DNA of 64,000 nt from JAJAZB01 sp964244295 (GTDB lineage: Bacteria > Bacteroidota > Bacteroidia > Cytophagales > Spirosomataceae): assembly GCA_964244295.1 (NCBI GenBank), contig CAXTIG010000009.1, positions 116,766-180,765 of the forward strand. The letters run 5' to 3'. The translations under genes and the position numbers were made by a program. Under the pieces are notes generated by a model, which had not been told where the DNA came from, ran no database searches, and saw only the letters and a list, made by a program, of their open reading frames with translations. Of the stretch, positions 8,870 to 17,145 are shown piece after piece (position 1 is the stretch's first letter; the number at the start of each line of letters is the position of its first letter).

Positions 8870-10621
8870 CTACAACCTCGGCGCCACCGGCTTATTCGGC
8901 GCATCCCAGCCGTTCACCCCGCGCACTTTCAGTTTCCGGCGAAAGACCTTGTCGCCGCTGCTGACGTACATCACGTCGAAGTTCGGCCCGCCGAACACCA
9001 GGTTCGAGGTTTGGCCGCTGGCCTTCGGCGCGGGCAGAATCGCCTGCACCCGTCCGAGTTGGTCCATCACCTGAATGCCGATGCGGGTCGTGACGTAAAT
9101 CCGCCCGTCGCGGTCGCACTTGAGGCCGTCGGACCAGGCGTTTTCTTCCCAGTCGGGCACGTGCAGGTGGCCGTAGCGTTGCTTGGCGGTCAGGGTACCG
9201 TCGGGCTGAATCTGGTAAACCCACACCCAGTGCGAGGCCGATTCGGTGACGTACAACTGCGTCTGGTCGGGCGAGAGGCAGAGGCCGTTGGCAAATTTCA
9301 GCCCCTCGTCCACCACCACTTTTTCGCCATTCGGACGAATCAGCACCAGCTTGCTGGGTTTTTCGCGCCCGTCGGGGAGGGTGAGGTACACGTTGCCCCG
9401 GCGGTCAACGGTGATGTCGTTGCCCCCGGCTTCTTCGGCAAGCACGGTTTCCACGCCCGCCGCGTCGTGAACCAGCACCTGCTTCGGCCCGGCTCCAGTC
9501 GAGTAGCGTCGCCCGTCGGGGCCGTAGGCCGTGCCGCTCACTTTTTTCGAGTCGAGGTTCAGGGCAACGGGCTTGCCGCTGGCGTCGAGCGTGTAGGTTT
9601 TGCCGTTGGGAATGTCCTGAAAAAACACCTCGCCTTTGGCGTTCACGGCGGTGCCTTCGGTAAATTTGTAGCCTTCGCCGACTACCTGCCAGTCTTCGCC
9701 GGGAATTAGAATGTCGCTCAGCGTCTGGTTTTTGGAGGAAGCCTTCGCCACCAGTTTCGGCCAGCCTTCCCACAAAAACTTCATGGCCTGCGGAAACAGC
9801 GCCGTGCCCTGCTTGCCGTTGTGCCCGCCCTCGCCCCAGACGTGCTTCGTTTCGTAGCCCGCGAAAGCGAGGGCGCGGTCGAGGGTTTGATTCGCCATCC
9901 ACCAGTCGCCGCCGTAAATGTTGAGGTCGTTGGAACCGTCCTGCAAAAACACCCGAATCGGCTTTGGTTCGTACTTCCGCACGAGCGAATGGTAGCGGTC
10001 GCCACCGCGCAGTCCGACGTAGGTGCCGATGGTCGAGAACACCCGCGAAAAGGCATCGGGCCGCTCCCAGGCCGCCGTAAACGCGGCAATCGCCCCGCTG
10101 CTGGAGCCGCCGATGGCGCGGTCGTTGCCGTTTTGCGAAAGGCGAATGGCCCGCCCATCGCTCGTTTTCAGCTTCTCAACCTCGGGCAAAATTTCATCGA
10201 GCAGAAACCGGGCGTACCCATCGCCGAGGCCGTCGTACTCGAAACTGCGGTTGAAGCGGTCGAGGGCCGCCTCGCCGTTGGCCGCCCGCACGCGACCCGG
10301 CGTGACGAACACGCCGATGGTGACGGGCACCTGCTTTTTGTGAATCAAATTGTCGAACACCGTCGGCGCTTTCCACTGAATGCCGTCCTGGTTGACGTAC
10401 ACGCAGGCCGGTTGGTCGGGCCGGTACTGGGCGGGCACGTACACCGACACCTCGCGCCAGGTGCCGGGGAAGATTTTGGAGGCCGAAAACTCAAACTTCA
10501 GGATTTCGCCCTTCGGCACGCCCGCTTGTTCCTGAGAATCAGGGTCGTCGGGGTAGGTTTCTTGAGCGAGAGAGCAGAGAGAAAAGAGTAGAGAGCAGAG
10601 CAGGAAGAGTAGCTTTTTCAT
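8870..10621 (-). CDS. Exported fusion: putative esterase plus SMP-30/gluconolactonase propeller
   Basis: A 583-residue protein. The start is placed at 10621, where MKKLLFLLCSLLFSLCSLAQ is a clear signal peptide. Residues ~25-300 are an esterase D-type alpha/beta hydrolase with the nucleophile in AIGGSSSGAIAAF and a possible catalytic His in GEGGHNGKQG. Residues ~310-583 form an SMP-30/gluconolactonase six-bladed propeller with NDITVDRRGNVYLT, FANGLCLSPDQTQLYVTES and WSDGLKCDRDGRIYVTT. The predicted role is periplasmic ester or lactone hydrolysis on sugars. Both halves look complete. The first open codons upstream of the signal peptide were rejected as start. Confidence 0.9.
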   Translation of the reverse strand: MKKLLFLLCSLLFSLCSLAQETYPDDPDSQEQAGVPKGEILKFEFSASKIFPGTWREVSVYVPAQYRPDQPACVYVNQDGIQWKAPTVFDNLIHKKQVPVTIGVFVTPGRVRAANGEAALDRFNRSFEYDGLGDGYARFLLDEILPEVEKLKTSDGRAIRLSQNGNDRAIGGSSSGAIAAFTAAWERPDAFSRVFSTIGTYVGLRGGDRYHSLVRKYEPKPIRVFLQDGSNDLNIYGGDWWMANQTLDRALAFAGYETKHVWGEGGHNGKQGTALFPQAMKFLWEGWPKLVAKASSKNQTLSDILIPGEDWQVVGEGYKFTEGTAVNAKGEVFFQDIPNGKTYTLDASGKPVALNLDSKKVSGTAYGPDGRRYSTGAGPKQVLVHDAAGVETVLAEEAGGNDITVDRRGNVYLTLPDGREKPSKLVLIRPNGEKVVVDEGLKFANGLCLSPDQTQLYVTESASHWVWVYQIQPDGTLTAKQRYGHLHVPDWEENAWSDGLKCDRDGRIYVTTRIGIQVMDQLGRVQAILPAPKASGQTSNLVFGGPNFDVMYVSSGDKVFRRKLKVRGVNGWDAPNKPVAPRL

Positions 10622-10773
10622 GGGTTCGGAGGTTTGGGCCAAAGTTGCTGGTTTGAAACCATTTGGCAAAATAAAACCCCGACGGAGCGGGTTGGGTTTT
10701 ACTTGATGAGGACTCGTCTAAAATCCGTCTGGATTTTCTTGCGCCGTCTTTTCCAGAAAGGCTGTTCCACCGG

Positions 10774-10874
10774 GGCTGTCATCCAGAGCGCAGCGAAGGA
10801 CCTTTCGCCTCAGACCTCCCGGCCAGTTGGAAGGCCACCGCGAAAGGTCCTTCGCTGCGCTCTGGATGACAGCC
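10774..10874. repeat. Intergenic palindromic repeat, 35-base perfect arms
   Basis: Arms 10774-10808 and 10840-10874 are perfect reverse complements around a 31-base spacer. The core (GTCATCC then AGGACCT) recurs in the elements at 14294-14378 and 47122-47225. It fills most of the 274-base gap before the esterase gene; no gene is seen there. Confidence 0.9.
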
Positions 10875-10895
10875 ATAGGCACGACTACCCGAAAT

Positions 10896-11468
10896 TTAAT
10901 CGACTTCAATATCATACTTGTCCAACAGCCCCAGGATCCCATTCATCGAAAACTTTGCTTTTTTTATCCGGTTCAACTCCGGGTCGATGGAGTAATTATA
11001 AGAAGTTCGGAAGTCTGCTTTTTCGAGGATTGTGTTTTCAAAAATGGCTCTGGTCAGGTCGCAGGTATCAAAAACCGAACTGGTTAAATCAGTTTCCGTA
11101 AAATCCACTTCGTGCAGAATTGAATTTTTAAAGCTGGTCTTTTTGAGTTTTAATTTATAAAAAGAAGAGAGGTTTAGGGAACAGTTTTCAAAAGTTACTT
11201 CAAAAAGAAAGTCATTGCAATTCTCAAAATGAAGCCCGACGAGTTTACAGTCTTTGAATGTAACGTTTTTGAAAGCGGTTTTTGCGAGTTTAGCCAAACT
11301 CAGGTTGCAGCCTTTAAATTCACAGTCGGAGAAGGTGATTTTTGATAAGTCGGTGTTTAAGAAGTTGCAAGAAATATACGTGCAAGTTTCGTATTCTCCA
11401 GTTGGAAGCGGCTTTTCGGTGAAATCGATTTTCTCGAAGGTCTGTTCTTCGGTATACGTGTTTTGCAT
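10896..11468 (-). CDS. Pentapeptide-repeat protein
   Basis: A 190-residue protein made almost wholly of pentapeptide repeats of the A(D/N)LxX type. Examples are CNFLNTDLSKITFSDCEFKG, LSLAKLAKTAFKNVTFKDC and DFTETDLTSSVFDTCDLTRA. Such repeats fold as a right-handed quadrilateral beta helix; some members protect gyrase, others are effectors or scaffolds. There is no signal peptide. The gene is clearly more AT-rich than its neighbours and begins a patch of low GC that runs to about 11.9 kb, suggesting recent acquisition. Function beyond the fold is not assignable. Confidence 0.85.
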   Translation of the reverse strand: MQNTYTEEQTFEKIDFTEKPLPTGEYETCTYISCNFLNTDLSKITFSDCEFKGCNLSLAKLAKTAFKNVTFKDCKLVGLHFENCNDFLFEVTFENCSLNLSSFYKLKLKKTSFKNSILHEVDFTETDLTSSVFDTCDLTRAIFENTILEKADFRTSYNYSIDPELNRIKKAKFSMNGILGLLDKYDIEVD

Positions 11469-11684
11469 CCGATTGAGCGGTGATTTATGAAGTGTTTAGT
11501 TGGGTTTACTGCCAACGATTTACGGCTTGATGAAGATGGCGATTACGGAGCAAAAACCTTCAGCCACCACTGAAATTGATACGAAGCACTAACGGTCAAT
11601 TAACCAATGAACCTCCACTTTTCCAAACCGCTTTTAACGGTTTGGGCTTCTTCGCTACCTTTATATTTACAGGCAGTTGTCAAG

Positions 11685-11888
11685 TTATTTACTTTTAGTC
11701 AAATTTAAAATTAGCAATATTAGTCCGCACAAAAAAAGTCCTAACCCAAGCAACAAACAAATAGTGCTTGTCGGATGTCCAACTGTTGTTTTCCAAGCAA
11801 AAGCATTCAAAAACCAACCTAAAACGATTGCTCCAATTGATAACAATATTTTGTTTGTCCCTGTCATTAGTCTATTTTTTGAACTCAA
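11685..11888 (-). CDS. Small AT-rich membrane protein
   Basis: A 67-residue protein with two membrane helices: IGAIVLGWFLNAFAW and ICLLLGLGLFLCGLILLILNL, ending in a basic tail. No family recognised. It lies in the same low-GC patch as the pentapeptide-repeat gene, which starts 217 bases away on the same strand. The intervening stretch 11469-11684 holds only a weak hairpin (CCAAACCG at 11623 with its complement at 11638). Reality is supported mainly by the well-formed hydrophobic pattern. Confidence 0.45.
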   Translation of the reverse strand: MSSKNRLMTGTNKILLSIGAIVLGWFLNAFAWKTTVGHPTSTICLLLGLGLFLCGLILLILNLTKSK

Positions 11889-11889
11889 T

Positions 11890-11973
11890 CTGGCCCGGAT
11901 TTGTAATTCGGGTCGCGCTCGTGGCGGATTTTAAATCCGCTTCTCCCCAGTCGGGATTACAAATCCCGACCAG
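11890..11973. repeat. Cluster of three short palindromes
   Basis: Three back-to-back palindromes centre on GGATTT/AAATCC: one near 11894-11910, GCGGATTTTAAATCCGC at 11924-11940, and TCGGGATTACAAATCCCGA at 11951-11969. The outer two also pair with each other, so the block could fold as a cruciform. It ends eight bases before the metallophosphoesterase stop codon. Confidence 0.6.
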
Positions 11974-11980
11974 TCCATTT

Positions 11981-13165
11981 CTATTTCAACTCCTGCTTCC
12001 CCGTCCGGGTATCAAACACGTACATCTTTCCCCCTTCCACCCACAGCGCCTGCATATACCCAGCCGCCACGTTTTTCTGGTGTTCAAGGTCGATAGCGAT
12101 GACCCGGTTGTCGTACAGGGGCTTGATCCGTCCCAGAATCGTATGGCCGATCACCATCTGCTGAGAGCCAAATGCTTTTAACACGGACTTTACTTGCTGG
12201 GGAGTAAGTTGTTCCTGCGCCAGGCCTCGGTACCAGGTCGGGCTGAGTTCGCTGTAAATGATGAGTTGGTCGATGCCGGTGCTCTGCGGTTCGCTGGAGG
12301 CGCGCAAGCCCTGACGGGCAATCCGGTTCAATTCGTCGAGCGAGAGCCGCTTTTCGGCTACTTCAGGACTAATGCCCGCGTGAACGAACAGCACCTTGCC
12401 GATGCGCTCGGCGATGTTTTTGCTGCGCAGCCAGCGCCCCATCTCCGTGTTTTCGTCGTACCAGCCGCCGTAGGGTTCGCGCAGGGTGTCGGCGTTGAAA
12501 CCGTACTTGCGGCGCACGTAGCGGAAGTTGCCACGCAGGTTCATCTGGTCGTGGTTGCCCATCAGAAAATGCAGTTTGCCCCCGGCCAGCCGGGCTTCTT
12601 CTTCGAGTTTGTAAAACAGCCACAGGCATTCGGTCACCTGTAAGCCCCGGTCGAAGGAATCGCCCACGATCATGAGGTGACCCTTGCCAAACTGCCAGGC
12701 AAGGCGCTCGTCGACTACGCCGGCCTTTTGCAGCAGCAGTTGAAGGCCCTTGAAGTTGCCCTCGATGTCGGAGAAAACCAGCATCTTTTCCGGAACGTCG
12801 TACACGCTGGGTTCGCTGGCCGGAATGGGGTGGAGCGGAAACGAAAAACGGCCCCCCGTTTCTTCCACGAAGCAGGTAAAATGAGCCGCCTTCGGATCGC
12901 GAATGGTGTCGGTGCTGAGGGTGAGGGCGGCTCCCTGGGGGTTGATTTGCTTGCTGATGAGTACGCCATTCCGGTAAAAAAGCAGGGGTCCATCCGGCGC
13001 GGCACCCGGTCGCTCGTCGCCGGGACCGTACCCTGACGAGCCGGAGAAAAAAGAAGGTTGGCGGAATCCACGGGCAGGCAGCAGTTCGACACCACCCAAA
13101 AAAAAGAGGAGGCAGGCCGCCAGCAGCCCCGTTTTGGGGCGTTTCCAGGTTGAAAATCGCTTCAT
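11981..13165 (-). CDS. Exported metallophosphoesterase, PPP/Shelph-like
   Basis: A 394-residue protein starting at 13165, where a basic N terminus (MKRFSTWKRPKTG) precedes the hydrophobic segment LLAACLLFFLGGVELL, a signal peptide or anchor. The catalytic part starts near residue 125 with FSDIEGNFKGL, then MIVGDSFDRG, FLMGNHDQMNLRGN, a later VLFVHAGI and MVIGHTI. GDxxDRG plus GNHD is the phosphoprotein-phosphatase signature. The first motif has Glu where a metal-binding His is usual (DxH to DIE), which may change metal use. It is not obviously in an operon; the convergent side holds repeats. The substrate is unknown. Confidence 0.85.
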   Translation of the reverse strand: MKRFSTWKRPKTGLLAACLLFFLGGVELLPARGFRQPSFFSGSSGYGPGDERPGAAPDGPLLFYRNGVLISKQINPQGAALTLSTDTIRDPKAAHFTCFVEETGGRFSFPLHPIPASEPSVYDVPEKMLVFSDIEGNFKGLQLLLQKAGVVDERLAWQFGKGHLMIVGDSFDRGLQVTECLWLFYKLEEEARLAGGKLHFLMGNHDQMNLRGNFRYVRRKYGFNADTLREPYGGWYDENTEMGRWLRSKNIAERIGKVLFVHAGISPEVAEKRLSLDELNRIARQGLRASSEPQSTGIDQLIIYSELSPTWYRGLAQEQLTPQQVKSVLKAFGSQQMVIGHTILGRIKPLYDNRVIAIDLEHQKNVAAGYMQALWVEGGKMYVFDTRTGKQELK

Positions 13166-13193
13166 TCCAGGGGCGTTTGGGGCATGGTGCAGC

Positions 13194-13844
13194 CTACAAA
13201 AAAGACTGCGCGTCGATGAGACCGGAAAGTAGCGAAAAAAACTCCACAACGAAGCAAATCAATCCTGATACTATACCTCCGGAAGGTAACGATTCAATTT
13301 CCCGAATCGCCCGACAGGGGTTGCCCGCCGCGAATACATTGGCCGGGATGCTCCGTGTGACCACGCTGCCCGCGCCGATGGTCGTGTTGTTACCGATGCT
13401 CATGCCGGGGCACACCACCACGCTACCGCCGAGCCAGACGTTGTCGCCAATCGTGATGGGACTGGCCAGTTCGGGGCCTCGGTTGCGTTCGCTGGCGCGG
13501 AGCGGGTGGGCGGCCGCGTACAAACTGACGCTGGGACCGAGGAAGACGTTGTTGCCCAGCCGCACGGGGGCGCAGTCGAGGATGGTGCAGTTGAAATTGA
13601 TGAACACGTTTTCGCCGAGGTGGATGTGGCGGCCGTAGTCGCAGAAAAACGGCGGCTGAATGTCCACGGTTTGGCCCCGCGAACCGAGCAGGGCGGTCAG
13701 GATTTCGTCGCGGAGGGGCTGGTCGGCGTTGAGGGTTTGGTTGAAGCGGGTGAACAAGGCCCTGGCCTCGGCGCGGAAGGCGCTGAGCTGTGGGTCGCTG
13801 GCGAGGTAGAGGTGCCCGGCGAGCATTTTTTCGAGTTCAGTCAT
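13194..13844 (-). CDS. Maltose/galactoside O-acetyltransferase-like protein
   Basis: A 216-residue left-handed beta-helix acetyltransferase. After the N-terminal helix region (MLAGHLYLASDPQL) come DYGRHIHLGENVFINFNCTILD, the hexapeptide repeats, and SLYAAAHPLRASERN with the catalytic His. It ends with IGDNVWLGGSVVVCPGMSIGNNTTIGAGSVV. This matches the maa/lacA sugar acetyltransferases, which move acetyl from acetyl-CoA to sugar hydroxyls. About 30 extra residues, partly hydrophobic, follow the usual end and may be read-through. Its start codon overlaps the stop of the VOC gene (ATGA at 13841-13844), implying translational coupling. Confidence 0.92.
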   Translation of the reverse strand: MTELEKMLAGHLYLASDPQLSAFRAEARALFTRFNQTLNADQPLRDEILTALLGSRGQTVDIQPPFFCDYGRHIHLGENVFINFNCTILDCAPVRLGNNVFLGPSVSLYAAAHPLRASERNRGPELASPITIGDNVWLGGSVVVCPGMSIGNNTTIGAGSVVTRSIPANVFAAGNPCRAIREIESLPSGGIVSGLICFVVEFFSLLSGLIDAQSFL

Positions 13845-14251
13845 GGCAGCGCCGGGTTGGTCGGTTTGGGCTCAATCAAATCCCAGAGGGTACCGTACAA
13901 ATCTTCAAACACCGCCACCGTGCCGTAGGCTTCCTCGGCGGGTGGACGCACGAAACGGATTCCCTCGGCGACCATGCGCTGGTAATCCCGCCAGAAATCG
14001 TCGGTGTGTAGAAACAGAAACACCCGACCGCCGGTCTGGTTGCCCACCCGACTTTTCTGCTCGTCGCCCACCGCCTTCGCCAGCAACAACTGACAGCCCG
14101 TTGAACCCGGTGGCGCGACCAGCACCCAGCGCTTGGTGTCGCTCAGGGGTGTGTCTTCAACGAGCGTAAACCGAAGTTTTTCGGTGTAAAACCGGATGGC
14201 TTCGTCGTAGTCAGCTACCACGAGGGCAAGGTGGGCGAGGCGTTGGGGCAT
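13841..14251 (-). CDS. VOC superfamily (glyoxalase-like) protein
   Basis: A 136-residue single-domain VOC protein. It opens with RLAHLALVVADYDEAIRFYTEKLRF and ends with TVAVFEDLYGTLWDLIEPK, the two halves of the paired beta-alpha-beta fold. His in LAHLALVV and Glu in the last strand could be metal ligands. Members range from lactoylglutathione lyase to resistance proteins and epimerases, so no substrate is proposed. It is translationally coupled to the acetyltransferase. The next gene upstream is separated by a palindromic repeat. Confidence 0.88.
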   Translation of the reverse strand: MPQRLAHLALVVADYDEAIRFYTEKLRFTLVEDTPLSDTKRWVLVAPPGSTGCQLLLAKAVGDEQKSRVGNQTGGRVFLFLHTDDFWRDYQRMVAEGIRFVRPPAEEAYGTVAVFEDLYGTLWDLIEPKPTNPALP

Positions 14252-14293
14252 TTAAAGACGAGGGAAAAAGGCCTGTGCTTTACCTTTCAATTG

Positions 14294-14378
14294 TGTCATC
14301 CTGGAAGGACCTGGTCAAACTACCATTCCCCTTTCAGGAAAGCAAACGGTAGGCTAACAAGGTCCTTCCAGGATGACA
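14294..14378. repeat. Intergenic palindromic repeat, 19-base perfect arms
   Basis: Arms 14294-14312 and 14360-14378 are perfect reverse complements (GTCATCCTGGAAGGACCT core). It lies between the VOC gene start and the end of the cytochrome gene and shares sequence with the elements at 10774 and 47122. Confidence 0.85.
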
Positions 14379-14392
14379 GGATGGGTAGGAAC

Positions 14393-15865
14393 TTACGTCG
14401 TCTTCTCCTTCTTTTTAAACACCAGCGTATCGGTCGGTAATTTCTGCAAGGCGTAGCCGCCGGTATCGATTTGGGCGTTGGGCAGGCTCTTTTTGAGCGC
14501 AGCCACCGCCGCCGGGGTCACGGCGGTTTGCCAGAGGTAGAGGGTTTTCAGCGTTTTTAGCCCGGCCAGGGATTTCAGGCCGGCGTCGGTGATTTTGGTG
14601 CCGTAGAGGTTGAGGTGTTCGAGGTGTTTCAGGCCGTTCAAACTGCCCAGTCCGGCGTCGGTGACGGCGGTTTGGTCGAGGCTGAGGCGGGTGAGGTTTT
14701 TCAGCTTCCCGACCGATTTCAGGGCGTTGTCGCTGATTTTGGTATTGCCCAATTTCAGCCAGACCACCTGTTCGCTCAGGCCGCTGAGGCCCTCGGCGGC
14801 CTGATCGTTGAAGGCGGGCGCGTTCACGGTGTTCACCATCAGCAGTGTGCTTTCGTTGGCGACGGGCATCACCAGCACATTTTGCTTCGTCAATTTCTCA
14901 ATGTTCCCGGCGCTGGCGGCGGCTACTTTGGTTTTCAGCACCTTGTCTTCCTCGCTTTCGGTAGCCACGCCGCCGCTGCCGAAGGTGGCGAGCACGGGTT
15001 TGATTTTATCGTCCTTCGCCAACTGGGCCACTTTTTTGTCAAAACTCGCCCCCTGCGCAATCCACCAGTGGAGCAGGGCCACCTCCTGGTCGCTGAGTTG
15101 GGTTTTGCCCTTGGGCGGCATGTGGTGTTCGTCTTCTTCGGGCAGGAGAAGGCGCTTAATCATCTCGCTTTGCAGGGCATCGCCGGGTTTCAGGATGGGG
15201 CCTTCTTCGCCGCCTTTCAGCAGCAGCGCCTGGGTGTCCATGCGCAGCCCGCCTTTGATTTTGCCCGCGTTGTGGCACTGCCAGCACTTGTCTTCCAGCA
15301 GCGGTTCGACCAACTCCTGGTACACCAGGGCCTGTTCCACGTTCGTGATTTTCTTGCGCACTTTGGGTACGGGCGGGCCGCTGACCGCCGCCACGAGGGG
15401 CTGGGTGAGGTAGTCGGAGCCGTGGGTGAGGTTGCCGCCGAGGTGACCCGTGACGGTGAGTAGCACCAGTAGCCCGATAGCCAGCGGCATCTGGGCGCGG
15501 AGCAGGATGGGTTCGGCGCGGTTTTCCGACGTGCGTTTTACAAAATACGCCACCGCCGCGACCACCGCGACGGAAATGCCCATCCACATGTGCCAGTCGA
15601 GACCGCTTTCGTCGTAGCCCCCGTCGAGCGAGAGCAGGTAGCCCAGCACGCAGGCGACCGCCGCCGAGAGCATTCCCCAAAACAACGTGAACGACACGGC
15701 GGGGCGGAGGTTGGCGTAACGCTCGCGCCGGGTGAGGATTTCCAGCCCGGCGGCCAGAATGAGCAGCCCGATGGGCAAGTGGACAATCAGCGGGTGAAAG
15801 CGCCCGAAAAATTGGAGGAAATAATTGGTGTCTTCGACTTGAAGAAAAAGCGTGGCGAGGTTCAT
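14393..15865 (-). CDS. Membrane c-type cytochrome with C-terminal leucine-rich repeats
   Basis: A 490-residue protein. Residues 1-145 hold four membrane helices with FHPLIVHLPIGLLIL, a DUF2231-like heme/quinone-type membrane domain. A planctomycete-type cytochrome domain follows with the heme motif CWQCH at 194-198 and MPPKGKTQLSD, where the Met could be the axial ligand. The last ~100 residues are leucine-rich repeats (LTRLSLDQTAVTDAG and LEHLNLYGTKITDAG). The start at 15865 is chosen because the longer open frame runs through a palindromic repeat. It probably passes electrons between periplasmic proteins and the membrane. It is the last gene of the minus-strand PSD1/DUF1501 run. Confidence 0.88.
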   Translation of the reverse strand: MNLATLFLQVEDTNYFLQFFGRFHPLIVHLPIGLLILAAGLEILTRRERYANLRPAVSFTLFWGMLSAAVACVLGYLLSLDGGYDESGLDWHMWMGISVAVVAAVAYFVKRTSENRAEPILLRAQMPLAIGLLVLLTVTGHLGGNLTHGSDYLTQPLVAAVSGPPVPKVRKKITNVEQALVYQELVEPLLEDKCWQCHNAGKIKGGLRMDTQALLLKGGEEGPILKPGDALQSEMIKRLLLPEEDEHHMPPKGKTQLSDQEVALLHWWIAQGASFDKKVAQLAKDDKIKPVLATFGSGGVATESEEDKVLKTKVAAASAGNIEKLTKQNVLVMPVANESTLLMVNTVNAPAFNDQAAEGLSGLSEQVVWLKLGNTKISDNALKSVGKLKNLTRLSLDQTAVTDAGLGSLNGLKHLEHLNLYGTKITDAGLKSLAGLKTLKTLYLWQTAVTPAAVAALKKSLPNAQIDTGGYALQKLPTDTLVFKKKEKTT

Positions 15866-15878
15866 CGGTTTAAAGTAC

Positions 15879-15995
15879 CGTCGTTGCGAGCGAAGCAATC
15901 CCCTAACGGAGACCAAGCATAGTTCAGGGCAAGTTGATTGGTTTTCGCTTCCTTGGTCCCCGGGAGGGGATTGCTTCGCTTCGCTCGCAATGACG
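15879..15995. repeat. Palindromic repeat, GAAGCAATCCCC family
   Basis: Arm 15879-15916 pairs imperfectly with 15953-15995 (GCGAGCGAAGCAATCCCC against its complement). The same family occurs at 33496-33698. It is translated as a false N-terminal extension (VIASEAKQS) of the cytochrome frame, and it fills the gap to the propeller gene. Confidence 0.85.
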
Positions 15996-16008
15996 GGGTG
16001 GGGGAGGT

Positions 16009-17061
16009 TTAAATGCGTTCCAACTTCACGGGATACGTTTTCTTTGAGTTCCACTGTGGCACGTAAATGCTGCCGTCGCCATCCACGCACACGTCGTGGG
16101 GGTGCATGAAGGCGCGGTCGGGGTCTTGCTTGCGCTGCTCGTCGAGCTTGCCGCTGGTGTACACCGGGGCCGAGCCGCCGGGGGTCGAGACGACTTTGTC
16201 GGCTTTGTCCAAAATCTGGATGTAGCCCGAATCGGGGTACTGGTCGGACATACTGCGGTAAGCGGCTCCGTAGAGCAGGTCGCCCTTGATGACCGGGCGG
16301 CAGATGTACGTGCCAGGCAGGGCGATGGTACTCAGGTACTTGCCGTCGAGGGTGAAGCGCTTCCAGGCCTGGCGGCGGCGGTCGGTCACGAGGAGCGTGG
16401 GGTTCGAGGCGTTGCGGGTATCGACAATGACGCCGTGGCAGCAGTCGAATTTGTCGGTCAAACTCTCGCCGCGCCCGCCGAAGTGGCTGAGGTACCGGCC
16501 CTTCGCGTCGTAGCGGGTGATGTAGTTGGCCCCGTAGCCGTCGGCCACGTAGATGTCGCCGTTGGCGGGGTTGATGGCCGTTTCGGTGGGGGTAAACTGG
16601 CCGGGGTGCTCGTACACGCCGGTTTCTTTCGGGTACTCCAGCTTCATCAATTCCCGGCCCTTTAAATCGGTTTTGATGACCTGGCGGCGGGTGTTGTCGG
16701 CGATGAAGAGGAATTGCTCGCCGCCTTCGTTGGACAGCGTCAGGCCGTGGGCACCGGGGTAAGAAGTGCCCCAGGCTTCGAGCAATTTGCCGGATTTATC
16801 GTAAATCAGGACGTTGTTTTTCGTCTCGTTGGTCAACAAAATCAGGCGTCCCTTCGCGTCTTCGACCATCTCGTGGCAGTCGTTGACGGGGTTTTTGCCC
16901 GCGTCGAGCAGCCCCCAGCCGGGCACGACCCGGTACCGGTGCGCCCCGTGCCCGACGAGGACTTCGCCTTTGGGAAAGGTAATTTTTCCGGAAAATGCCG
17001 TGGCAGCGAAAGCCAGCCCCCCGTTGCGGAGGAAGTGGCGGCGGCTGAGGTGTTCGTTCAT
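16009..17061 (-). CDS. Tat-exported six-bladed beta-propeller (NHL-like) protein
   Basis: A 350-residue protein with a twin-arginine signal (SRRHFLRNGGLAFAATAFSG). The rest is NHL-type blades: NVLIYDKSGKLLEAWGTSYPGAHGLTL is split across two blades, with later NPANGDIYVADGYGANYITRYD, HGVIVDTR and HPHDVCVDGDGSIYVPQWN. Propellers of this kind include peptidylglycine lyases and sugar-binding or oxidising proteins. Its neighbours are a cytochrome gene and an SMP-30-type propeller, which suggests a periplasmic oxidation system. No catalytic residues can be assigned by eye. Confidence 0.88.
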   Translation of the reverse strand: MNEHLSRRHFLRNGGLAFAATAFSGKITFPKGEVLVGHGAHRYRVVPGWGLLDAGKNPVNDCHEMVEDAKGRLILLTNETKNNVLIYDKSGKLLEAWGTSYPGAHGLTLSNEGGEQFLFIADNTRRQVIKTDLKGRELMKLEYPKETGVYEHPGQFTPTETAINPANGDIYVADGYGANYITRYDAKGRYLSHFGGRGESLTDKFDCCHGVIVDTRNASNPTLLVTDRRRQAWKRFTLDGKYLSTIALPGTYICRPVIKGDLLYGAAYRSMSDQYPDSGYIQILDKADKVVSTPGGSAPVYTSGKLDEQRKQDPDRAFMHPHDVCVDGDGSIYVPQWNSKKTYPVKLERI

Positions 17062-17145
17062 GGGAAGGCAGAGGTTTTATGATAGAAGTAGAGAATGGGC
17101 GAAAAATACCTGTCCGAATAAGAACTTCCGGGAAGTTTAGCTGGC

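Noticed and set aside
15866..16090. An N-terminal extension of the cytochrome frame
   Set aside because: It runs through a palindromic repeat (VIASEAKQS signature) and no signal or domain is present; the ATG at 15865 begins the first membrane helix.
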